From: Dehalococcoidia bacterium
Lineage (GTDB): Bacteria > Chloroflexota > Dehalococcoidia > SZUA-161
Length of the DNA stretch: 6,313 nt
NCBI GenBank assembly: GCA_004376205.1
Contig: SOKG01000184.1
Span: forward strand, 1 to 6,313
Direction: 5' to 3'
Part shown: positions 1-5,790 of the stretch, in pieces
How positions within the stretch are numbered: the stretch's first letter is position 1
How the letters are laid out: every line of letters starts with the position of its first letter
Position numbers and translations under genes: made by a program
Notes under the pieces: generated by a model
Databases searched by the model: none
Seen by the model: only the letters and a program-made list of their open reading frames with translations
Told to the model about the DNA's origin: nothing

Positions 1-349
1 GGTCCATGACAGAGTCCGGTGGCATCTCGGGCATGGGAACATACTTTCCCTTGGAATTCTTGTATATTGCCCCACCTTTGGGGTCTGGTGCCACCAGCTC
101 GACCCTGTTCTCCATTCCCAGTTCCTTCAGGACGACCTCGAACATGTTTCCCTGGATAGGGGCAGTGATAACCACCCAGGCCGTATAGGTGAACCCTTTC
201 TTGGAGATGGCTATCGCCTTGCCGCCAGCCTTGGCATTCTTATCGAGGAGCAGCACCTTGAGCCCTCGCTTTGCCAGCAGGGCGGCGCAGGAGCTGCCAC
301 CGAACCCGGCTCCTACCACGACAACATCATATTCAGATCTGGCAGTCAT
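1..349 (-). CDS. FAD-dependent oxidoreductase, CrtI/phytoene desaturase-like (N-terminal part, cut by window edge)
   Basis: Only the first 116 residues are in the window; the gene runs off the left edge. Seen: a hydrophobic first beta strand followed by GAGFGG (residues 13-18), the GxGxxG dinucleotide-binding loop of a Rossmann fold, and an acidic residue (D36) at the end of the second strand where these enzymes bind the adenine ribose of FAD. The next loop reads AGGKA, unlike the GGGLATE loop of the other two N-termini here, so this is a separate sub-type. Known: this family (amine oxidase / phytoene desaturase superfamily) carries out FAD-dependent dehydrogenation, isomerisation or saturation of lipid-like or isoprenoid substrates; the substrate cannot be read from the N-terminus. 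The start is supported by a strong purine-rich site just upstream. It follows the 83-residue gene by 27 bases and is probably cotranscribed with it. The flavoprotein call is firm; the reaction is unknown. Confidence 0.88.
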   Translation of the reverse strand, partial: MTARSEYDVVVVGAGFGGSSCAALLAKRGLKVLLLDKNAKAGGKAIAISKKGFTYTAWVVITAPIQGNMFEVVLKELGMENRVELVAPDPKGGAIYKNSKGKYVPMPEMPPDSVMD

Positions 350-350
350 T

Positions 351-359
351 CTCCTCCTC
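351..359 (-). promoter_or_regulatory. Ribosome binding site of the left-edge flavoprotein
   Basis: On the minus strand the bases read GAGGAGGAG, ending one base before the ATG at 349. The best match to the anti-Shine-Dalgarno sequence leaves a spacer of about 3-4 bases, slightly short but workable. It supports 349 as the start of the reading frame. Confidence 0.6.
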
Positions 360-376
360 GGAAATATGAAGCGGAG

Positions 377-628
377 CTAGAAGTCTCCGGGATGCTTGGG
401 CTCCTTGTTGCGCCATTGCTTGGGCGAGAATACGAAGGAAATAACAGCAGCCTTGGCCATTTTCCCTACAATCGTCGCCAGGTCTCGGAAGTTAAAAGCT
501 GCTCGGACCCTCCACTTGACAGGGTCAGTGATATCTACGAACATAACCAGGTAGTCACCTTGACGCTGCAGATCACTAACCTTTCCTGCCAGCTCAGTCT
601 TTCCCAGCCCCGTTGACCTGAAAATCAT
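377..628 (-). CDS. Small conserved-looking protein of unknown function (83 aa)
   Basis: I do not recognise a named family. The 83-residue product has no signal peptide and no clear membrane helix. It begins with a TGLGKTEL segment, then an alternating hydrophobic/charged stretch suggestive of beta strands (around residues 15-45, including YLVMFVDITDPVKWRV), then a mixed segment with FNFRDLATIVGKMAKAAVISFV (split here: FNFRDLATIV at about 46-55, then GKMAKAAVISFV), and a polar tail with QW, HPGDF at the C-terminus. The protein looks like a compact soluble domain. The gene is read in the same direction as its neighbours, lies 100 bases after the 543-residue flavoprotein and 27 bases before the next one. 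A GGGAG site lies about 11 bases before the ATG, a long spacer. Its placement inside a flavoprotein cluster suggests an accessory or partner role, but this is inference. It is probably a real gene because of its position, composition and direction. Confidence 0.68.
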   Translation of the reverse strand: MIFRSTGLGKTELAGKVSDLQRQGDYLVMFVDITDPVKWRVRAAFNFRDLATIVGKMAKAAVISFVFSPKQWRNKEPKHPGDF

Positions 629-728
629 AATTCAACAGACTCCCTTCAGCTTATTATTGCAACCCTTTTGCGCGCACCAGTCGCAATTTCAGGGTGTAGC
701 CTTTCTTCCTATGCCTTGAGTCATCACA

Positions 729-2360
729 TCAGGGTATGTAACCTTTCTCGCGGGCTTTGGTGACAATCTCAGACTCTTTCCACCATTTCTCTATGCCACA
801 TTCCTCAGCCACAGTGTTGGCACAGACATAGCCGGGGCCCCAGATTACACAGCCGCCGGGCCAGACGCCGGCTCCTCCCACGAAGAGGTTCTTTATCGGT
901 GTCACGTTGTGGGAACACTCCTGGTTGGGCCTCAGGTATCCCATCTGGAGGGGATGATACTGCCCTTGCTTGTAAGAGCCCCTCACCATGTTGGCGAACT
1001 TGTTTTGAATGTCGGCCGGCGTGGTGATGTTCCACCACAGCACCTTGTCTTTGGTGATATTAGGAGCATACTTCTCCAGGGTGGCCAGCTGGTAGTCGGC
1101 GATCTGCTCCCTGAATTTGAAACGCAACCATTTCTCCGAGCCACCGTCCTTGAGTTCGAACGGAGCCATTTGCGAGAGGACAGCGGAAGCTCTTCCCGGA
1201 GGCGCCTGGTAGGGATCGTGAACGCTGGGGAAGCAGGCAATGTAGCCCGCCTTCTCCGGCAGCTCCCCTGTATCCATCAGATCCCATTCATGTCTCAGTT
1301 CGTCGGAGTTCTCATAGCCCAGGACATATATAAATGCCTTGTCGATATCCGGATTCGATTCAGCTGCCTTGAAGTGAGGCGGTTCTTCCAGGGCCAGGTG
1401 CAGGTCGCACAGGCTCCACTTCTCCCACTGCCAGGCGTTGACCATGTCGACGAAGTCATTTTCCAGGTTGTCCTCACCAACGTACTTCAGGAACGTCTGA
1501 TGTATATCGATGGTGCTGACCACCGCCTTGTTGGCCATGAACTGAGTGCCGTCGTCGAGCTCCACCCCCTTGGCGGTCCCGTTCTCGACAATGATCCGCT
1601 TGATCTGGGCGCTGGTCCTTATCTGTCCCTGATTCTCGAAGATGGCTTTGAGCAAGGCATTAGAGACCCTGTGGGACCCTCCCGCGGTCAGCCGGTAATT
1701 GGACATCCGGTTGAAGTACAGGGGAATAAGGTACCCGACTCCCGACTGGCTGTAGTCCAGGCCCCAGTGACAGCATGCGTAGAGCATCAGGGTTCTTACG
1801 TGGTCGTTTTCAAACGTGTCTTTGATAAACTCGTCAGGGGTTTTCTCTGATAACTCGGTTACCTTCCTGCCCAGCTCTGACGTGTCCATCCTGGCTGCTG
1901 CAAGGGGAAAAGGCTCCGGCTTGACGTAGGTTTGGGGGCCGATGATCTGCCTCATCATCTCGTCGCACTCGCGGTACATATCGCGATAGGCATCAGCATC
2001 CTTCTGGGAGAACTTGGCTATCGAAGCGCACGTCTTCTCCACATCCCTGTAGACGCAGATGCATTTGCCGTCTGCCAGAGGCATGGCCCACTGAAGCTCA
2101 GGAAGAATATGCCTGACGTCGTACTCCTCTTCCAGCTTGAGGTCCTGGTAAATGGGCGCGTAATCCACCATCATGTGGAATATCGCGTGTGTATTGTGGA
2201 AGTAGTCGGGAAGGGTTATCTGTTCGGTGGCCAGGCCACCTCCCGCTTCATACCTCTTCTCCAGCAGCAAGACCTTCTGGCCTGCTTTGCTCAGGTAGGC
2301 GCCTATCTCCAGCCCATTCGGGCCACTGCCTATGATGATCACATCGTATTCCTTCGCCAT
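729..2360 (-). CDS. NAD(P)/FAD-dependent oxidoreductase, CrtI/phytoene desaturase-like (543 aa)
   Basis: Complete flavoprotein of the phytoene desaturase / carotenoid isomerase / retinol saturase-like superfamily; length 543 fits the usual 490-560. Seen: GSGPNG (residues 11-16), the canonical GxGxxG FAD loop; E34 at the ribose-binding position; GGGLATE (40-46), the second loop typical of the family; and near the C-terminus a GGAG...PGG element (about 495-503) followed by a GPGY segment, matching the family's second FAD contact. The middle region is the variable substrate domain. A motif with ALEEPPHF, a nearby NPDI, and APPG further on is shared, in the same order, with the 575-residue neighbour, so the two are distant paralogues. 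Known members dehydrogenate, isomerise or reduce polyenes and other hydrophobic molecules. Substrate here is unknown; no carotenoid genes are present. A strong AAGGAGG site with a 6-base spacer supports the start. It lies 108 bases after the 575-residue gene and may be in the same operon. It probably acts in the cytoplasm or at the membrane face; no signal peptide is seen. Confidence 0.92.
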   Translation of the reverse strand: MAKEYDVIIIGSGPNGLEIGAYLSKAGQKVLLLEKRYEAGGGLATEQITLPDYFHNTHAIFHMMVDYAPIYQDLKLEEEYDVRHILPELQWAMPLADGKCICVYRDVEKTCASIAKFSQKDADAYRDMYRECDEMMRQIIGPQTYVKPEPFPLAAARMDTSELGRKVTELSEKTPDEFIKDTFENDHVRTLMLYACCHWGLDYSQSGVGYLIPLYFNRMSNYRLTAGGSHRVSNALLKAIFENQGQIRTSAQIKRIIVENGTAKGVELDDGTQFMANKAVVSTIDIHQTFLKYVGEDNLENDFVDMVNAWQWEKWSLCDLHLALEEPPHFKAAESNPDIDKAFIYVLGYENSDELRHEWDLMDTGELPEKAGYIACFPSVHDPYQAPPGRASAVLSQMAPFELKDGGSEKWLRFKFREQIADYQLATLEKYAPNITKDKVLWWNITTPADIQNKFANMVRGSYKQGQYHPLQMGYLRPNQECSHNVTPIKNLFVGGAGVWPGGCVIWGPGYVCANTVAEECGIEKWWKESEIVTKAREKGYIP

Positions 2361-2366
2361 TTTTGG

Positions 2367-2373
2367 CCTCCTT
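2367..2373 (-). promoter_or_regulatory. Ribosome binding site of the 543-aa flavoprotein
   Basis: The minus strand reads AAGGAGG with a 6-base spacer (CCAAAA) to the ATG at 2360. This is a near-perfect Shine-Dalgarno site at ideal distance and fixes the start codon. Confidence 0.75.
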
Positions 2374-2468
2374 CTGCTAGCTGTTTTCTAGCTCCAAGGA
2401 CTTTTCTGTGCCTTGTGACCTATGTCTATTGCTACTTCAGTTCATGTGCAAGGATTCCCCCAGGCATT

Positions 2469-4196
2469 CTATGGGTTCCGCCTAAATGAATCTCGCGCCC
2501 TCTGAATCGCGTTGCGAACTTCCTGAACCAGGGAATCGGGCTCTTCCTTCCCCGGCTCCTCCCACGGCTTTCCCAGCCCCATGTCGCTGGCTATGATTTT
2601 GTAGCAGTTGTAGGACTGATTTGCACTGGCCTCACCTCCCACATGCCAGCAGCCACCTGTGCAATAGAGATTCTTTACCGGGGTCCTGTGGTTGGCTAGT
2701 TCAGGCGTCGGCCTGTTCTCGAAAAACTGCCAGGAGGAGTGATCGATCCCGGAGAAGTTGCCATGGGGAGCAAGATTTTTCATCCGCAGGCAGTCGTAGG
2801 GGCTGTTGGTGTCGACGCCGATGATGTTGTCCCAGTTCATGTTAGGGGCGTGCTTCCCCCAGACGCTGACCAGGTCCTGGGCAAACTTCGTCTTTAGTTT
2901 TAGCCATTCGCGCTCAGTGAGGTCGCTGGCGCGCGGTCCCTGCATTTCGTTCTGCGCGACATGCTTGCCCGGAGGTGCGTACGAGGGGTCAACGAGGCTG
3001 TGACACCAGACAACGGGATTATATTCCTCGATGGGAGGTAACATCCCCATCTTGGCCCATTTGCACTCCCTGACGACGTGCTCGGGGTCGGAACTCTCTG
3101 CCAGGCCGAGCCACATGGTCTCATGTATGCTGGGATTGAACGATTCAGCCTCATACTTGGGAGCCTCATGAAGGGCAAAGCTGTACCACATGAGGTTGCC
3201 TATATTATTGGTTGACAGATTGTCCACACGCCGCGCTATTTTCTCACCGATAACATCTCTGCCCATCAAATCTACTAGCTGCCACGGGCTGAGGCCGGCG
3301 GTGACCACGATCTTATTTGCCTTGATCTCACTGCCATCGGTGAGCCGAATTCCGGTAGCTGTCCCGTTCTCGATAATGACTTTCGCCACCTCGGCGTGAG
3401 TGAAGAACTTGCATCCGTTCTGCACCAAGACCTGGTGGGCGGCGTGGGCTATCTGGTGTGTTCCACCTCTGGCATAGCCTATGGTCGGCAGAGTCCCGGA
3501 CATCCCCAGTGTATAGGTCCCGAGCGATTGGTCGCTGACATCGCACGCAAATGAGACCATGGTCCTCAGAATGCAGTACTGTACTTCTGGGCTGTCAAAC
3601 CATTCCCGCACCGCACGTATGGGGGTGGCCGCCATAATCAGTGAGTCCGGGTCAAAGCCGGCTTCCAGAGCAAGCGGATATACGGCCACTTGCCTTTCCA
3701 TGTACTCGGGTGCAGCCTTCCACTCCCAAGGGTTGAAGATCATATCCGCGTTCACTCTCTGGTACTCATCACTCAGGCACACCTTCCACAGTTTGAGCCA
3801 CTTCTCGGCATCCTTCTCTGAGAACCGCGCGATCTCCTTCGCGGTGCGCTCTTGTGTCGGATCCTGTTTCTGGCTGTACATGGCGAGGCAGGAATTGTTG
3901 TTCCTGAATACCGCACCGCCGGCGCAGAGATACTGGTCCCACTGAGCCCCGTACTCCCAGAACTCGGGGAAATCTCGCCAGACCGGTGCGTAGTACCAGG
4001 GTAGAATTATGCTGGCATGGGTGTTGCCGCGAAAACCGGGGGCGGATATCTCTTCGGTGGCCAGGCCACCGCCGATCTCATGCCTCCTCTCAAAGATGCC
4101 AACGCTCATGCCTGCATACTTCGTCAAATACATGGCTAGCAGCAGCGCTTTGTTCCCTCCTCCAGCTATCACTGCATCAAATGTCATATCAGCCAT
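2469..4196 (-). CDS. FAD-dependent oxidoreductase, CrtI/phytoene desaturase-like, divergent sub-type (575 aa)
   Basis: Complete 575-residue flavoprotein of the same superfamily as the 543-residue neighbour. Seen: the N-terminal loop reads GGGNKA (12-17), so the third glycine of GxGxxG is replaced by alanine; E36 at the ribose position and GGGLATEE (42-49) are kept. Shared elements with the neighbour include ALHEAPKY, NPSI and APPG in the same order. The C-terminal FAD region reads TGGCWHVGGEAS (from about residue 513), where classical members have a PGGG element; it is followed by a charged tail rich in Pro and Glu (538-557) and a basic end. From about residue 406 on it closely matches the partial gene at the right edge. 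The start has a GGAG site about 10 bases upstream; ATG at codon 4 is an alternative but has no better site. It starts 29 bases after the CoA-transferase beta gene, so cotranscription is likely. Redox enzyme, substrate unknown; perhaps acts on the acid or CoA ester handled by the transferase (inference). Confidence 0.9.
   Translation of the reverse strand: MADMTFDAVIAGGGNKALLLAMYLTKYAGMSVGIFERRHEIGGGLATEEISAPGFRGNTHASIILPWYYAPVWRDFPEFWEYGAQWDQYLCAGGAVFRNNNSCLAMYSQKQDPTQERTAKEIARFSEKDAEKWLKLWKVCLSDEYQRVNADMIFNPWEWKAAPEYMERQVAVYPLALEAGFDPDSLIMAATPIRAVREWFDSPEVQYCILRTMVSFACDVSDQSLGTYTLGMSGTLPTIGYARGGTHQIAHAAHQVLVQNGCKFFTHAEVAKVIIENGTATGIRLTDGSEIKANKIVVTAGLSPWQLVDLMGRDVIGEKIARRVDNLSTNNIGNLMWYSFALHEAPKYEAESFNPSIHETMWLGLAESSDPEHVVRECKWAKMGMLPPIEEYNPVVWCHSLVDPSYAPPGKHVAQNEMQGPRASDLTEREWLKLKTKFAQDLVSVWGKHAPNMNWDNIIGVDTNSPYDCLRMKNLAPHGNFSGIDHSSWQFFENRPTPELANHRTPVKNLYCTGGCWHVGGEASANQSYNCYKIIASDMGLGKPWEEPGKEEPDSLVQEVRNAIQRARDSFRRNP
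2526..2981 (-). repeat. Paralogous coding repeat, copy 1 (C-terminal part of the 575-aa flavoprotein)
   Basis: This 456-base coding segment aligns without gaps to 5857-6312, in the same orientation and with an offset of 3331 bases. By hand count about 106 of 152 residues are identical, rising to about 87 of 108 in the part nearest the C-terminus. It is a gene duplication that includes the shared C-terminal tail, not a mobile element: no inverted ends or target duplications were seen. Confidence 0.85.
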
Positions 4197-4225
4197 TACA
4201 ATCGCGCTCCGACAAACAACATGGT

Positions 4226-4909
4226 TTACATTAGCTCTATGTCATGACAGTCGGGGTCGACTATGAGCTTGGGCTCAGTCAGGCTCTGCACCTCTTCAGG
4301 CGTCCACCCTGGGGCTACTTCCTTGAGAACGAGGCCGCGGTCAGTCACCTCGATCACAGCGATGTCGGTTACGATGAGATCAACACATTTGGGTGCTGTA
4401 ATGAGGTAGCTGCACTTCTTCACTATCCTGGGCGCACCTTCTTTGGTGGTGTGGTTCATCGCAATAATAAGCTTCTTGGCTCCAAAGGCAAGGTCCATGG
4501 CGCCGCCAATGGTACCGACTTGCCTCTCCGGTATCATGTAGTTCGCCAGATCACCCTTCTCCGAGGCCTGATACGCTCCCATCACACTGATGTCAATATG
4601 TCCTCCTCTTATCATGGCAAAGGACTCGTCATGGCCGAAGAAGCTCATCCCCGGTTGCCGGTGCACAGTCTGCCCCCCGGCATTAACCAGGTCCATGTCA
4701 CCTTCCCCGGGGAGCGTTACCTGGCCAAAGCCAAGAACGCCATTCTCGCTGTGAAACACAACCTCTCTGCCCGCAGGTATGAAGTTTGACGCCAGCATGG
4801 GAATCCCGATTCCCAGGTTCACTACGTCGCCATCCTGGAACTCTTTGGCCACCCGAAGGGCGATTATCTGCCTATCCAGCCTTTCCTTCCCCTGAAGATT
4901 GTCACTCAT
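4226..4909 (-). CDS. 3-oxoacid CoA-transferase, beta subunit (AtoA/ScoB/PcaJ-like family I)
   Basis: Beta subunit of a heteromeric family I CoA-transferase, which moves CoA between an acyl-CoA donor and a carboxylic acid by a ping-pong route through a glutamyl-CoA thioester. The 227-residue length fits the family (about 205-225). Seen: NLGIGIP (31-37), and FHSENGVLGFG (52-62), the family's SENG signature; E55 in it is the expected catalytic glutamate. Further family blocks are GGHIDISVMGAYQ and a PERQVGTIGGAMDL segment. The ORF can be extended 24 codons upstream, but those codons lie inside the alpha gene; the ATG at 4909 is chosen because it has a GAGGGG site 8 bases upstream and matches the usual N-terminus. 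The start overlaps the end of the alpha gene by 8 bases (ATGAGTGA), a sign of translational coupling and equal dosing of the two subunits. The acid substrate (acetoacetate, 3-oxoadipate or another) cannot be told from sequence alone. Cytoplasmic enzyme. Confidence 0.94.
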   Translation of the reverse strand: MSDNLQGKERLDRQIIALRVAKEFQDGDVVNLGIGIPMLASNFIPAGREVVFHSENGVLGFGQVTLPGEGDMDLVNAGGQTVHRQPGMSFFGHDESFAMIRGGHIDISVMGAYQASEKGDLANYMIPERQVGTIGGAMDLAFGAKKLIIAMNHTTKEGAPRIVKKCSYLITAPKCVDLIVTDIAVIEVTDRGLVLKEVAPGWTPEEVQSLTEPKLIVDPDCHDIELM

Positions 4910-5729
4910 GGCGCAAACCCCTCTCTTTGGCCGCTTTGATGGAATCCTCAATCTCGGCTTGGTACCTTTTCCTGGATTCAATCGCCTGGGCGTCTGTTAT
5001 CTCTACTTCTTCAGCAGGGGCTATCTTAGGCCGTGCCACTACTCTATCAACATATACTCCCGGGGTGACAATAGCCTCGGGATCAAGCTCCCCCAGCTCC
5101 ACTATCTCGTCCACCTCGGCAATGGTTACCTTGGCTGCACCCGCCATGGTGGGATTGAAAGTCCTCGATGTTCCTCTATAGACCAGGTTGCCCCAGCGGT
5201 CTCCCTTGTGGGCATGTATCAAGGCGAAATCGGCCTTGATGGGAAGCTCCAGCAGATACTCTCGGCCGTCGATGGTCTTCTTCTCCTTTCCCTTCTCCAC
5301 CACCGTCCCCACTCCCACGGGAACGTAAACGCCGCCCAGCCCAGCCCTGGCTGCCCTTACCCGCTCCGCCAGCGTGCCCTGCGGCACCATCTCTATCTCT
5401 ACTTTGCCTGCCCTCAGCAGTTTCTCGAAATTGTTTACATACAGTGCGCTCACCGGAGCGGAAACGATGGCCTTCTTTATGCGCTCGTTCCTGACCAGGA
5501 TGTCCATATCCTCCGGGAATGGTGCTCCTTGCATTCGCCAGACATCGCTGCCGAAACCACTGGTATTGGATACCGTGGTGAGATTCTTGACCCCCTTCCG
5601 GTTTAAGGCCTCCAAGAGGAGGCTGGGGATGCTGACTACCGTGCCGAAGCCGCCGACCATGATTACAGCCCCATCCTCTATGTCGGCCACCGCTTCGTCG
5701 AAGCTAGCCACTATCTTGTTTATCGGCAT
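4902..5729 (-). CDS. 3-oxoacid CoA-transferase, alpha subunit (AtoD/ScoA/PcaI-like family I)
   Basis: Alpha subunit partner of the downstream beta subunit; together they form the CoA-transferase that activates an organic acid with CoA from a donor thioester. The 275-residue product begins with the family's NK...SFDEAVADIEDG segment and carries VGGFG (25-29), the core of the CoA-transferase family signature. The following residues read TVVSIP (30-35), one residue longer than the usual GGFxxxGxP spacing. Later blocks are highly typical: GDRWGNLVYRGTSRTFNP, then AAKVTIAEVDEIVELGELDP and TPGVYVDRVV. The length is a little above the 220-240 of short AtoD-type subunits because of the C-terminal extension seen in many 3-oxoacid transferase alpha chains, which here ends in a charged helix. 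A GTG five codons upstream is possible, but ATG at 5729 has a GAGGTGG site 6 bases away and gives the usual N-terminus. The catalytic glutamate is in the beta subunit. It starts 61 bases after the right-edge flavoprotein. Confidence 0.94.
   Translation of the reverse strand: MPINKIVASFDEAVADIEDGAVIMVGGFGTVVSIPSLLLEALNRKGVKNLTTVSNTSGFGSDVWRMQGAPFPEDMDILVRNERIKKAIVSAPVSALYVNNFEKLLRAGKVEIEMVPQGTLAERVRAARAGLGGVYVPVGVGTVVEKGKEKKTIDGREYLLELPIKADFALIHAHKGDRWGNLVYRGTSRTFNPTMAGAAKVTIAEVDEIVELGELDPEAIVTPGVYVDRVVARPKIAPAEEVEITDAQAIESRKRYQAEIEDSIKAAKERGLRHE
4918..4923 (-). promoter_or_regulatory. Ribosome binding site of the CoA-transferase beta subunit, inside the alpha gene
   Basis: The minus strand reads GAGGGG with an 8-base spacer to the ATG at 4909. 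It lies within the last codons of the alpha gene and favours this start over upstream start codons of the same frame. Confidence 0.55.
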
Positions 5730-5735
5730 AGACCA

Positions 5736-5742
5736 CCACCTC
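5736..5742 (-). promoter_or_regulatory. Ribosome binding site deciding the CoA-transferase alpha start
   Basis: The minus strand reads GAGGTGG with a 6-base spacer to the ATG at 5729. The upstream GTG at 5744 overlaps this site, so initiation at the ATG is preferred. Confidence 0.6.
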
Positions 5743-5755
5743 ACTCTAGACTAGC

Positions 5756-5776
5756 ATAGCGCTTCTCAAGCGCGAT
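5756..5776 (-). other. Small intercistronic inverted repeat (possible RNA hairpin)
   Basis: GCGCTT (5759-5764), a 3-base loop, and AAGCGC (5768-5773) form a perfect 6-bp stem; after one A-G mismatch two more pairs are possible. It lies between the right-edge flavoprotein stop (5791) and the CoA-transferase alpha start. On the minus-strand transcript no run of U follows, so it is not a typical intrinsic terminator. It could be an mRNA-stability or processing hairpin, or chance. Confidence 0.3.
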
Positions 5777-5790
5777 TCTATCAGGAATCC

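Noticed and set aside
377..628. GLGKTE in the 83-aa protein as a Walker A (P-loop) motif
   Set aside because: The full GxxxxGK[ST] pattern with a preceding hydrophobic strand is missing, and 83 residues with no Walker B element are too short for a P-loop ATPase.
650..661. Possible extended -10 promoter (TGCAATAAT on the minus strand) before the 83-aa gene
   Set aside because: The AATAAT hexamer with an upstream TG is suggestive, but no acceptable -35 element lies at 16-18 bases, and such AT-rich matches are common by chance. An internal promoter is possible but not supported.
668..686. Inverted repeat TTGCG...CGCAA in the 100-base gap after the 543-aa gene
   Set aside because: Only five pairs around a 9-base loop and no following U-run on the minus-strand transcript, so not supported as a terminator.
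909..1850. A 313-codon open frame on the plus strand, opposite the 543-aa flavoprotein
   Set aside because: It lies wholly antisense to a gene with clear FAD motifs, has no convincing domain, and is explained by codon bias of the real gene. Similar plus-strand frames at 1932-2489, 4244-4789 and 4899-5606 are rejected for the same reason.
2376..2392. Inverted repeat GCTAG...CTAGC in the 108-base gap before the 543-aa gene
   Set aside because: Five base pairs with a 7-base loop, overlapping the region next to the ribosome binding site and with no U-run. It is too weak to call a terminator or operator.
729..4196. Annotation of the two complete flavoproteins as carotenoid phytoene desaturase (crtI)
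   Set aside because: The similarity is at superfamily level. The C-terminal motifs differ from true CrtI, especially in the 575-aa protein, and no carotenoid pathway genes are nearby.
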